Shown in pieces: positions 11,071 through 19,064 of a stretch of 64,000 nucleotides of DNA. Within the stretch, counting starts at the first letter, position 1, and the number at the start of each line of letters is the position of its first letter. This DNA comes from Pseudonocardia oroxyli (lineage in GTDB: Bacteria > Actinomycetota > Actinomycetes > Mycobacteriales > Pseudonocardiaceae), in the NCBI RefSeq assembly GCF_900102195.1, contig NZ_FNBE01000005.1, positions 173,649 to 237,648 on the forward strand, in the 5' to 3' direction. The notes under the pieces were generated by a model that was not told where the DNA came from, did no database searches, and was given only the letters and a program-made list of their open reading frames with translations. The translations under genes and the position numbers were made by a program.

Positions 11071-12031
11071 GCTGTCGCGGCTGGCGGGCATCAGCACCCG
11101 GATGCTGCGCCACTACGACGCCATCGGGCTGGTCTCGCCGCGGCAGCGCACGGCGAACGGCTACCGCGACTACACCCCCGCGGACGTCCGCAGGCTCTTC
11201 CAGGTGGAGAGCCTGCGGACGCTCGGGCTGTCGCTGCAGGCGATCCGGGACAGCCTGGCGGACGCCGACGTGCCGCCGACCGCGCTGGTCGACGAGCTGA
11301 TCGCGGCCACCGGCGAGCGCATCGCGCGCGAGCAGGCGCTGCTCGGGCGGCTGCGGAGCGTCCGGGAGAGCGGTGTGACGTCCTGGCGGGACGTCCTCGG
11401 GCTGGTCGCGCTGATGCAGGAGCTGGACTCCCCGGACCCGTCCCGGCGCCAGCGCGCCGCCCTCGCCGAGGGCCCGCCCGCGCCGCTGCTCGACGCGCTG
11501 TTCGGCGAGCGGGACCCGAACGTCGCCGGGGCTCTGCGGTGGGCGGTGGTCCGCGCGGGCGACGAGGTCCTCCCGCAGCTGGTCGCGGCCCTCGACGGGC
11601 CGGACGAACAGGCCCGCCACCAGGCCGTCGCGGCGCTCGTCCGGATCCCGGGCGCGGAGTCCGCGCTGCGCCGGGCGCTGCGGCATGGCGACCCCTACGT
11701 CCGGGAGCGGGCGGCGCTCGCCCTGGGGGACCGGGACGCCGTCCCCGAGCTGGTCGCGATGGTCGTCCGGGGTGCGGACGACGTGTCCGCCGCCGAGGCG
11801 CTCGGCCGCCTGGCCCGCAGCGACGACCCGGCCGGTGACTGGGCCGACGACCTGGCGGGTCGCCTCGTCGCCCGGCTCGACGACGACGTCCGCGCGCGGG
11901 GCCGGATCACCCAGGCCCTCGCCGAGATCCCCGGTCCCGCGGCCCACCGGGCCCTCACCGCACTCGTCGCGGACCCCGACCCGGCCGTCGCCGCGACCGC
12001 GCGCTCCCTCCTCGCCCGCCGCGCCGTTTGA
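11057..12031 (+). CDS. MerR family regulator fused to HEAT repeats
   Basis: 324 residues. Residues 1-70 are a clear MerR DNA-binding domain (MRIGELSRLAGISTRMLRHY, then GYRDYTPADVRRL). About 75-115 form the usual dimerisation helix. From about 130 to 324 come HEAT-like repeats (for example DEVLPQLVAALDGPDEQARH, QAVAALVRIPGAESALRRAL, RERAALALGDRDAVPELVAM) in place of a ligand pocket or metal-binding tail. It overlaps the upstream HEAT gene by 14 nt. The effector is unknown; a protein partner is plausible. Confidence 0.85.
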   Translation: MRIGELSRLAGISTRMLRHYDAIGLVSPRQRTANGYRDYTPADVRRLFQVESLRTLGLSLQAIRDSLADADVPPTALVDELIAATGERIAREQALLGRLRSVRESGVTSWRDVLGLVALMQELDSPDPSRRQRAALAEGPPAPLLDALFGERDPNVAGALRWAVVRAGDEVLPQLVAALDGPDEQARHQAVAALVRIPGAESALRRALRHGDPYVRERAALALGDRDAVPELVAMVVRGADDVSAAEALGRLARSDDPAGDWADDLAGRLVARLDDDVRARGRITQALAEIPGPAAHRALTALVADPDPAVAATARSLLARRAV

Positions 12032-12094
12032 CGGTTGTGTTTCGAATGTCCGTCTCGTGCGGTGATCAGTGCTGAACGGTGTCAGCATCCCGGA

Positions 12095-13447
12095 ATGGCC
12101 GAATCGACCGCGACGAGCGGGTCCACCGCACCGAGCACGAAGCTGAAGCGCACCGTCGGCGTCACCCTGCTGTTCTTCTTCATCGTCGGGGACACCCTCG
12201 GGGCCGGGATCTACACCCTGGTCGGGACCATGGCCGAGGACGTCGGCGGGATGCTGTGGCTGCCGCTGACGATCGCGCTGGTCGTCGCCCTGCTGACGGC
12301 GGGCACCTACGCCGAGATGATCACCAAGTACCCCATGGCGGGCGGGGCCTCGCGGTACGTGCAGAAGGCCTTCGACAAGCCGTACCTGACGTTCGTGATC
12401 GGCTTCCTGATGCTCTCCTCGGGCATCACCACGGCGGCGCTGCTCGCCAACGCGTTCGCCGGTGACTACCTCAGCACGCTCATCGACGTCCCGGCCGCGC
12501 CGGTCACGATCGTCTTCCTGCTGCTGCTCGTCGCGATCAACCTCCGCGGTGTGCGGGAGTCATTGTCGGCCAACGTGGTGATGACGTGCATCGAGGTCAG
12601 CGGCCTGGTGATGGTGATCGTGGTCGCGGCGATCGTGTTCGGCAGCGGGGCGGGCGACCCGACGCGCATCCTCACGCCGTCGCCGGACCAGCCGCTGCTG
12701 GTGGGCGCGTTCTCGGCGTCGGTCGTGGCGTTCTTCTCGTTCCTCGGGTTCGAGGCCGCGGCCAACATGGCCGAGGAGGTCAAGGAGCCGTCGAAGGCCT
12801 ACCCGCGGGCCCTGTTCGGCGCGATCTGCACCGCGGGTGTGGTCTACCTGCTGATCGCGCTCGGCGCGGCGATCGTCGTGGATCCCGCGACCATGGCGAA
12901 CTCCAGCGGCCCGCTGCTCGAGGTGATCACCGCCTCCGGCCTGCCGATCCCGGAGTGGCTGTTCTCGCTGATCGCGCTGGTGGCGATCGCCAACGGCGCG
13001 CTGCTGTTCATGGTCATGGCGAGCCGCGCGACCTACGGGCTGGCCGAGCAGAACCTGCTGCCCTCCTTCTTCGGCCAGGTGGCGCCCACCCGTCGGACGC
13101 CGTGGGTGGCGATCGTCGCCGTCGGTGCCGCGACGATCGGGATGAGCTTCGTCGGCAACATCGGCCAGCTCGCGGACACCACGGTCCTGCTGCTGCTCTT
13201 CGTGTTCATCGCGACGAACGTGTCCTGCATCGTGCTGAAGAAGGACGACGTGGGCCACGAGCACTTCTCGGTCCCGATCGTCGTGCCGATCATCGCCATC
13301 CTGGCGAGCATCGTCCTGCTCACCCAGCAGACCGCGGACATCTGGCTGCTGGGCGGCGGCTACCTGGTCGTCGGCACGATCCTCTTCCTCATCGCCCGCT
13401 ACAGCAGGCGGAGGCTAGACGCGGGCGCGGACCAGCCGGCAGGCTGA
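12095..13447 (+). CDS. APC family amino acid/polyamine permease
   Basis: 450 residues with about 12 membrane helices. The first helix region FFFIVGDTLGAGIYTLVG carries the glycine-rich substrate-site motif of APC transporters, and helix 6 has VVAFFSFLGFEAAANMAEEV, also diagnostic. The substrate cannot be told from sequence. ATG at 12095 is chosen because homologous sequence begins there; the 20 residues encoded upstream look unrelated. A TGCTGA-6-TCAGCA palindrome at 12070-12087, just before the start, may be an operator. Confidence 0.85.
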   Translation: MAESTATSGSTAPSTKLKRTVGVTLLFFFIVGDTLGAGIYTLVGTMAEDVGGMLWLPLTIALVVALLTAGTYAEMITKYPMAGGASRYVQKAFDKPYLTFVIGFLMLSSGITTAALLANAFAGDYLSTLIDVPAAPVTIVFLLLLVAINLRGVRESLSANVVMTCIEVSGLVMVIVVAAIVFGSGAGDPTRILTPSPDQPLLVGAFSASVVAFFSFLGFEAAANMAEEVKEPSKAYPRALFGAICTAGVVYLLIALGAAIVVDPATMANSSGPLLEVITASGLPIPEWLFSLIALVAIANGALLFMVMASRATYGLAEQNLLPSFFGQVAPTRRTPWVAIVAVGAATIGMSFVGNIGQLADTTVLLLLFVFIATNVSCIVLKKDDVGHEHFSVPIVVPIIAILASIVLLTQQTADIWLLGGGYLVVGTILFLIARYSRRRLDAGADQPAG

Positions 13448-13584
13448 TCCGTACGCGACGCCGCCGGGCCTGACGTGGGCGGTGAGGTCGGCCCTGCCGG
13501 AACAGCCGCCCGGACCGTCCCACCCGGCCAGTCGGTCGCGGTTCGACTCCGCTGTCCGCACGGTGGTGACCCTATTCTGGTGTC

Positions 13585-13815
13585 GTGACGCACGACGAGC
13601 TCGTCGTCCAGTTCGCCCTGACCCGACTGGACAATCCCGGGCTGGATCTCGAGGAGGTCGCCGCGCTGCTGGTGCGGCGGGTCGGGCCCGAGCGCATGCT
13701 GCAGTTCGCGGCCGCGAACCTGGCGGACCGCGGTGAGCTGCGGGGCGCGTTGTTCGACTCCGCCGTCGAGCACGTGATGCGCGTGGTGCTGAGCCTCCGG
13801 GAGGACACGGCCTGA
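13585..13815 (+). CDS. small hypothetical protein
   Basis: 76-residue, acidic, mostly helical protein beginning MTHDELVVQFALTRLDNPGL and ending MRVVLSLREDTA. I recognise no family. A TATTCT -10-like hexamer lies about 10 nt before the GTG start, which would make the transcript leaderless or nearly so. Codon use and GC at third positions match the neighbours, which supports real coding. A short tandem repeat follows immediately. Confidence 0.55.
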   Translation: MTHDELVVQFALTRLDNPGLDLEEVAALLVRRVGPERMLQFAAANLADRGELRGALFDSAVEHVMRVVLSLREDTA

Positions 13816-13825
13816 CACCGGGCTC

Positions 13826-13858
13826 GATGTCGAGCCCGATGTCGAGCCCGATGTCGAG
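13826..13858 (+). repeat. 12-bp tandem repeat, 2.75 copies
   Basis: Unit GATGTCGAGCCC repeats at 13826-13837, 13838-13849 and 13850-13858 (partial). It lies between the small hypothetical gene and the decayed isomerase gene and encodes nothing obvious. Confidence 0.8.
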
Positions 13859-13861
13859 GAC

Positions 13862-14261
13862 GTGCGCGCGGCTCCGACCCGTGGATATGAGCGACACGAC
13901 CTCGACGCCACCCAGGCCGCGGGGCTGCCGGTGACCGTCTCGCCGGACACGGCGTCCGCCGCGCTCGACGAATGGTGCGAGCTCGACGCCCATCCCTTCC
14001 ATCTCGAGGTCCACCCACGCCGCAGGGAGCTCTCGGCCCCGGGGCCGCACGCCGGCCCTCGAGGCGCCGGGGCGGCGGTGGTTCGCCGACCTGACCGGGG
14101 CGGCGGTCGTGTGGCGGCACTCGGCCGAGCCCGCGGCGGTGACCGTCCGGGGCTGGGTGCCCGATCTGCTGCTGTTCGTGTACGGACGTCCGAACACGGT
14201 GTCGGTGAGCGGCGACCGTTCGCTGCTCGGGTTGTGGCGCGAGCACGTCGCATTCGCCTGA
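13862..14261 (+). pseudogene. remnant of a maleylpyruvate isomerase-family (mycothiol-dependent) protein
   Basis: In one frame the first part reads VTVSPDTASAALDEWCEL and HPRRRELS. From about 14022 a different frame continues with RGRTPALEAPGRRWFADLTG, AAVVWRHSAEPAAVTVRG, VPDLLLFVYGRPNTVSVSGD and RSLLGLWREHVAFA, then stop at 14259-14261. These are the C-terminal domain motifs of the TIGR03083/MDMPI family. The N-terminal DinB-like half with its metal site is missing and the two pieces are joined by a frameshift near 14000-14040. The gene is therefore truncated and broken, although a sequencing error could explain the shift alone. Confidence 0.72.
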
Positions 14262-14418
14262 TCGGACCGTTTCGTGTGGCCGTTCGGCGCCCGCTGTCGA
14301 CCGGTGACGGTCGAGGCGGTGTCGACCCACCCGTGTGGGCGTTGGACGGGTGCGTGGTCACGCACGGTGTCTCACGTAGAGTGATCGAGCAACTACGGAA
14401 CGACGCGAGGAGTGGGCT

Positions 14419-14991
14419 GTGGGCACACGGCGGTTCGGGACCGCGAACGGCACGCGCAGGACGGTCGTCGCACTGATCGTGGCCGCCGTCGGCGTGGGTG
14501 GCGCGGTCGTCGCCGGGCCCGCCTTCGCGGAGGCCCCTGCCGCGGCTGCCGCGCACGCCGAGCCGCTGGTGCCGGGCACCCCCTGCTCGGTCTCGGCCAA
14601 GTCGTGCGTGGACCTGGAGTCCCAGCAGGCCTGGTTGATCCAGGACGGCAAGGTCATCCGGGGGCCGGTACGGATCGCCTCCGGCGGCAACGGCCAGGAG
14701 ACCCCGGTCGGCCACTCGCTGCGGGTCTACCGCAAGGACCAGAACCACCTCAGCCAGGAGTCGCGGCTGCCCAACGGGAACCCGGCGCCCATGCCGTGGT
14801 CGGTGTTCTTCGAAGACGGTGGGATCGCCTTCCACTCCGGCAGCCCCGACCGCTCGTCGGGCGGTTGCATCCACCTCGAGCCCGCCGACGCCGAGGCCTG
14901 GTTCAACTACCTGCAGATCGGCGACATGGTGCAGGTGGTGAAGGCGTCGGAGGAGATGGCAGCGCGCGGGATGGCGCCGCCGCCCGCCTGA
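14419..14991 (+). CDS. secreted L,D-transpeptidase (YkuD domain)
   Basis: 190 residues. The N terminus has two Arg pairs, a hydrophobic stretch (about 15-37) and an AFA-type cleavage site, so export is expected. The YkuD catalytic motif is complete: His139 in FHSGSPDRSSGGCIHL with nucleophile Cys150. Such enzymes make 3-3 peptidoglycan cross-links or attach ligands to the wall. It is short and has no Ig-like N-terminal domain, unlike the mycobacterial Ldt enzymes, so it is a minimal form; Cys56 and Cys63 could form a disulfide. GAGGAG at 14407-14412 supports the GTG start, and TAGAGT at 14377-14382 is a possible -10. Confidence 0.9.
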   Translation: MGTRRFGTANGTRRTVVALIVAAVGVGGAVVAGPAFAEAPAAAAAHAEPLVPGTPCSVSAKSCVDLESQQAWLIQDGKVIRGPVRIASGGNGQETPVGHSLRVYRKDQNHLSQESRLPNGNPAPMPWSVFFEDGGIAFHSGSPDRSSGGCIHLEPADAEAWFNYLQIGDMVQVVKASEEMAARGMAPPPA

Positions 14992-15003
14992 CGGGGAACC
15001 TCC

Positions 15004-15041
15004 TTGACATGGATAGCTAGACTCTCCACTATTGGAGAGTC
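15004..15041 (+). promoter_or_regulatory. promoter with 9-bp-arm operator before DUF4188 gene
   Basis: TTGACA at 15004-15009 is a perfect -35 hexamer; CACTAT or ACTATT at 15027-15033 gives a weak -10 at 17-18 spacing. The perfect palindrome GACTCTCCA-CTAT-TGGAGAGTC occupies 15020-15041 and covers the -10. This is the layout of a repressor operator. GAAGGAG (15050-15056) then precedes the ATG at 15066. Confidence 0.65.
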
Positions 15042-15065
15042 CGGGTATCCGAAGGAGTGGGCGCG

Positions 15066-15539
15066 ATGAACCGCACGACGCACCGGCACGAGGGCGAGCT
15101 CGTGGTCTTCCTCATCGGCATGACGATCAACCGGTGGTGGCGGATCGACCAGTGGCTCCCGACGGCGCTGGCCATGCCGCGGATGCTGCGGGAGCTGGCC
15201 GCGGACCCGGAGTCGGGGATGCTCGGCTACCGGCTGACCCTGGAGGGCGCGAAGCCCACGGTCATCCAGTACTGGGACTCGGTCGAGAAGCTGTACGCCT
15301 ACGCCTCGGACCGCGACGCCCTGCACCGACCGGCCTGGTCCGCCTTCAACCGGCGGGCGCGCAAGGCGCCCGGCGTGGTGGGGGTGTGGCACGAGACGTT
15401 CCACGTGGAACGGGCGGAGAGCGTGTACGCCGACACCCCCGAGATGGGTCTGGCCGCGGCGACGGAGAGCATTCCGGTGGCGCGCCGCGGCGACGGCGCG
15501 CGGGAACGCCTGGCGGTCGGGCGGACCGCCGCGTCCTGA
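15066..15539 (+). CDS. DUF4188 domain protein
   Basis: 157 residues, read from ATG 15066 (good ribosome site at 15050-15056; an in-frame GTG lies at 15057). The DUF4188 core shows VVFLIGMTINRWWRIDQWLP, GMLGYRLTLEG and QYWDSVEKLYAYASDRDALH, reminiscent of heme-degrading/monooxygenase-like ferredoxin folds; the family is uncharacterised. The C-terminal about 35 residues look disordered. It has its own promoter covered by a palindrome, so expression is probably switched by a repressor that is not evident next door. Confidence 0.78.
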   Translation: MNRTTHRHEGELVVFLIGMTINRWWRIDQWLPTALAMPRMLRELAADPESGMLGYRLTLEGAKPTVIQYWDSVEKLYAYASDRDALHRPAWSAFNRRARKAPGVVGVWHETFHVERAESVYADTPEMGLAAATESIPVARRGDGARERLAVGRTAAS

Positions 15540-15578
15540 TCTCGGTCGTGGCGGTGAGGTGGGACTAACATCGACGCC

Positions 15579-16235
15579 GTGGGGACATTGACTCCCGCTG
15601 TCGAGGACTACCTCAAGACGATCTTCCTGCTGGTCACGCGCGGGGAGACCGTCACCACCGGGCTGCTCGCGAAGGAGCTGCAGGTGTCCTCGCCGTCGGT
15701 GTCGGCCATGGTCAAGCGGCTGGCGGACGGCGAGTTGGTGCACCGCGGCCGCGCGCTCACCCTGACCGACGCCGGGGAACGGGCCGCGCTGCGGGTGGTG
15801 CGCAGGCACCGGCTGCTCGAGACGTTCCTGGTCAAGGTCCTGGACATGCCGTGGGACGAGGTGCACGAGGAGGCCGAGGCGCTCGAGCACGCGCTCAGCG
15901 ACCGGCTGGAGGCCCGGATCGACGCCGCCCTGGGCCATCCCACGCGGGACCCGCACGGAGATCCGATCCCGACGCCGTCGGGCAGTCACGACGAGAGCTG
16001 GGGGCAGCCGCTGACCTCGGCGCCCGAGGCCTGCCGGTTCCGGATCGAGCGGGTCTCGGACCGCCACTCGGACGCGCTGCGCTACCTCGGTGACCGCGGG
16101 CTGCGGCCCGGAGTGGTGATCGACGTGGAGACCCAGGAGCCCTACGGCGGGCCGCGGTGGGTGCGGGTCGAGGGGGAGCGGATCGCGCTGGCGCCACTGC
16201 TCACGGGCCTGGTGCACGGGCGCGTGGTGCGCTGA
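15579..16235 (+). CDS. DtxR family metal-dependent regulator, MntR-type ligands
   Basis: 218 residues: winged-helix DNA-binding domain (1-73), dimer/metal domain (74-140) and a C-terminal SH3/FeoA-like domain (about 145-218). The layout is that of IdeR/DtxR, but two primary-site residues match the manganese regulator MntR: Asp10 replaces DtxR Met10 and Glu100 replaces DtxR Cys102. Glu103 and His104 are kept. The ancillary-site equivalents His77, Glu81 and His96 are also present. A manganese-responsive repressor is therefore more likely than an iron regulator. GTG start. No transporter gene is adjacent. Confidence 0.87.
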   Translation: MGTLTPAVEDYLKTIFLLVTRGETVTTGLLAKELQVSSPSVSAMVKRLADGELVHRGRALTLTDAGERAALRVVRRHRLLETFLVKVLDMPWDEVHEEAEALEHALSDRLEARIDAALGHPTRDPHGDPIPTPSGSHDESWGQPLTSAPEACRFRIERVSDRHSDALRYLGDRGLRPGVVIDVETQEPYGGPRWVRVEGERIALAPLLTGLVHGRVVR

Positions 16236-16343
16236 GGGAGTGCTGGTCGGTCCACACGCCGAAGCGCCGGCGGCCTCGTGGGCCTGCCGGCGCTTCGGGT
16301 GGACGCGCCCGTGGGGGCGCGGGGGAGCGGACGAGGTCCGTGA

Positions 16344-17144
16344 TCAGCCTGCGAGGGCCACGATCTGCGAGACGATGTCGCCGGTCGACGGGACGGTCGT
16401 CGCGCCGGTGGTGTCGACGTCCTGGCCGGTCGTCGACGGCAGCTCGGGCGCACCGGTGGGCAGCTCCGGCGCGGCGAAGGGCAGCTCCGGCGCGGCGGGC
16501 AGCTCCGGGGCCGCGAAGGGCAGCTCGGGGGTGGCGAACGGGAGCTCGGGCGCGGCCGGGGCGGCCTCGTGCGACGCGGTGGGGACCTCGGTGGGGACCT
16601 CGGTCGGCAGCGCGGTGGGCAGCTCCGGGGCGGCGGGCAGCGCGGTCGGCAGCTCCGGCGCGGCGGGCAGCTCCGGGAGCGTGCCGAGCGGGAAGGTGCC
16701 CAGCGGGGTCGCCAGCTCGCCGTTGAACTCCGGCGCACCCGGCAGCTCGGGCAGGCCCGGGGCCTCGGCGGCCTCGTGCGAGGCGGTGGGGACGGCGAAC
16801 GCGTCGGAACCCGCGTCCTGCGCCACGTTGCTGTCGACCGGGGCGATCTCCGGGGCGGGCGGGGCCTCGTCGGTGTTCTCGACGGTCACGTCCGGCGCCT
16901 CGAACTTCAGGATGCCGGGGATGTCCACGGCCTCCGGGACCTCGGGCGCGGCGGGCAGCTCGGGGACGGCCAGCTCGGGCGCGGCGGCGTCCGGCAGCGC
17001 GGGCGCGCCGACGGGCAGCTCGGGGGCGGCGGGCAGCTCCGGCAGGTCGGCGGCGAACGCCTGTCCGGCGAAGCCCGCGCCGAGGGCGGCGATCCCGGCG
17101 ACGGTCGCCGTCGTGCTCAGCGTGCGCCTGGCGAGACTGCTCAT
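16344..17144 (-). CDS. secreted APELP-repeat protein
   Basis: 266 residues. After MSSLARRTLSTTATVAGIAA comes an AFA-type signal peptidase site. The mature protein is almost entirely Pro, Ala, Glu, Leu, Thr and Gly, with many copies of (A)PELP: APELPFA is seen several times and LPAAPELPTA twice, and VPTASHEAA occurs twice. There is no cysteine and no known catalytic domain. It looks like an extended, acidic cell-wall or surface spacer protein. I do not recognise a family. The codons are normal for the genome, so the repeats are a protein-level feature. ATG at 17144 is chosen because the signal peptide starts there. Confidence 0.7.
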   Translation of the reverse strand: MSSLARRTLSTTATVAGIAALGAGFAGQAFAADLPELPAAPELPVGAPALPDAAAPELAVPELPAAPEVPEAVDIPGILKFEAPDVTVENTDEAPPAPEIAPVDSNVAQDAGSDAFAVPTASHEAAEAPGLPELPGAPEFNGELATPLGTFPLGTLPELPAAPELPTALPAAPELPTALPTEVPTEVPTASHEAAPAAPELPFATPELPFAAPELPAAPELPFAAPELPTGAPELPSTTGQDVDTTGATTVPSTGDIVSQIVALAG

Positions 17145-17408
17145 GGCTGGGGTGGTCCTTCCGATCGGGGGAGATCGCATCTGTGCGGACGCTCGCGCTG
17201 CACGAGGCGGCCCGAGCGATCTGCCGGGCCAACGAAGCCGTCGTGACCTGGTTGTGCTCCACAGTTCGCGTTCACCCGAACTGATGGCGGCAAAGATGCA
17301 GGTCACACACGCTTCACCGGGACGGGGGACCCGCCGGTGCTTGACGCCGCGACGATCACGGTTCCGTCACGAAGCCCGCCGACTCGACGGTGACGCCGCC
17401 CGCCGGGG

Positions 17409-18548
17409 ATGATCCGTGCCGTGGGGGAGAACGCTCGGCGGGAACGCGCACTGATGGCCGCCGGGGTCGGCGCGGCGGCCGGTCTCGGGATGCTGGGCGC
17501 CGGCGCCCTGGGCATCGGCCACCACTACGCCACGGTGCTGCTGGATCCCGCGCGGGTCGTCGCGTTCCCGGAGCGGGTGCTGCGCGCGGACGCGGACTCG
17601 GTCACGCTGGCCACGAGCAGGCTCGTCCGGCAGCCGGGGGTGTGGGGGCTGCGGTGGCCGGAGGGGCTGGCCGTCATCGGCCCGATCCTGTCCGACGACC
17701 GTCACGGCGTCCGGCGCGCGCTGCTGGGGGGACCCGTCCCGCGCGAGGGGGCAGCGGTGATCGACGCCGGGCCGTTCGATCCCGACCCGGCGGCGCGCGG
17801 GCTGCCCTTCACCGAGGTCGCCATTCCGACGCCGCTCGGTCCGGCGCCCGCCTGGCACGTGCCGGGCGGGTCGGACACCTGGGTGATCGCGGTGCACGGG
17901 CGCGGGGGGCGCAGGCGGGAGGCGCTGCGGATCCTGCCCGCGCTGCACCGGCTCGGGCTCCCGACCCTCGTCATCAGCTACCGCAACGACGACGACGCCC
18001 CGCCGAGCCCCGACGGCCACTTCCACCTCGGGGACTCCGAATGGGAGGACCTGGAGGCCGCCGTCCGGTGGGCGTGCGTGCAGGGGGCGCGCCGGATCGT
18101 CGTCGTCGCCTGGTCGATGGGGGCGGCCATCACCGGCGCCTTCCTCGACCGGTCCGCGGCGGCGGACCTGGTCGTGGCGCAGGTGTGGGACGCCCCCCTG
18201 GTGGACTGGCGCGCCACCCTGCGCAGGCAGGCCCGCAACCGGCTGCTGCCGCCGCAGCTCGTCGGGATCGCGACGGTGTCGGCGCGGCGGCGCATCGGCA
18301 TCGACTTCGACCGGTTCGACCTGCTCCACACGCCGCCGCGGCGCCGCCCGCCGACGCTGATCGTGCACAGCACCCCGGACACGGCGGTGCCGGTCGGCCC
18401 GAGCCGCGCCCTCGCCGCGGCGGGCCCGGGCCTCGGCTGGCCGATCGAGCTGGTCGAGGTCGCCGGCGTGGAGCACACGGCGGCGTGGAACGCCGACCCG
18501 GACCGCTACGAGCAGCTCGTGACGGACTTCCTCGACGACCGGCTCTAA
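17409..18548 (+). CDS. alpha/beta hydrolase, membrane-anchored
   Basis: 379 residues. An N-terminal hydrophobic segment (about 13-38, AAGVGAAAGLGMLGAGALGIG) suggests a signal anchor. The hydrolase core starts near residue 155 (WVIAVHGRGGRRREALRILP) and contains the nucleophile elbow VVAWSMGAAI (Ser), a late acid in HSTPDTAVPV and the terminal His in VAGVEHTAAW. The family is common in actinobacteria, and the substrate is unknown, probably an ester or lipid. Its stop is only 4 nt from the end of the convergent gene at 18553. Confidence 0.82.
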   Translation: MIRAVGENARRERALMAAGVGAAAGLGMLGAGALGIGHHYATVLLDPARVVAFPERVLRADADSVTLATSRLVRQPGVWGLRWPEGLAVIGPILSDDRHGVRRALLGGPVPREGAAVIDAGPFDPDPAARGLPFTEVAIPTPLGPAPAWHVPGGSDTWVIAVHGRGGRRREALRILPALHRLGLPTLVISYRNDDDAPPSPDGHFHLGDSEWEDLEAAVRWACVQGARRIVVVAWSMGAAITGAFLDRSAAADLVVAQVWDAPLVDWRATLRRQARNRLLPPQLVGIATVSARRRIGIDFDRFDLLHTPPRRRPPTLIVHSTPDTAVPVGPSRALAAAGPGLGWPIELVEVAGVEHTAAWNADPDRYEQLVTDFLDDRL

Positions 18549-18552
18549 AGGA

Positions 18553-19002
18553 TCAGCTGTGGCCGTTGCGGGCGGCGTGGGCCGGGGTCTCGGGCGCGAG
18601 GTCGACCGTGCCGGGCGGGGCGGTGCTGGGTGCCTCCTCGTGCGGCAGCTCCTGCGGCCGGCGGGAGAGCACGAGCCAGCCGACGACGGAGGCGACGGTC
18701 AGCGCGATGCCGGCGCCGATCCACCACCACCGCTTCGGGGCGCGGGGGTCTGGGTCGAGGCGTGCGGCGAGCTCCTTGCGGGCGGCGATGACGCGATCCG
18801 AGCTCGCCAGGTCGCCGACCCGCCCCTCGGCGCGGTGCGCCAGCTCGCCGACGGCCTCGCCCGCCTTCTCCGCCAGGATCGGGAGCTCGCGGTCGAGCAG
18901 GTCCTTCGCCTCGTGGGCCAGCTCCTCGGCGGCCTCGCCGAGAGAGCTCAACGCCGCTCCGGCGTGGTCGCGGGCACGGGTGAGAGCGCTGGTGGTGCTC
19001 AT
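18553..19002 (-). CDS. membrane-anchored coiled-coil protein
   Basis: 149 residues. An Ala/Glu-rich amphipathic helix (about 10-95, with [20 protein letters not shown]) is followed by one membrane segment ([21 protein letters not shown]) and a polar Pro-rich tail. It occupies the position of Rv0008c next to ppiA in M. tuberculosis, although clear homology cannot be shown by eye. Helical proteins of this kind (apolipophorin-like) often line the inner membrane. It is divergent from ppiA. Confidence 0.65.
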   Translation of the reverse strand: MSTTSALTRARDHAGAALSSLGEAAEELAHEAKDLLDRELPILAEKAGEAVGELAHRAEGRVGDLASSDRVIAARKELAARLDPDPRAPKRWWWIGAGIALTVASVVGWLVLSRRPQELPHEEAPSTAPPGTVDLAPETPAHAARNGHS

Positions 19003-19064
19003 GTCGCCTCCATAGAGGTGTGGGTCGGGTGGCGTCCAACCTCGACCCTGGCACGATGGGGTAC

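Noticed and set aside
7838..18548. Integrated phage or integrative element at tRNA-Ala
   Set aside because: No integrase, excisionase or duplicated tRNA end was found; only the gene-content difference supports insertion.
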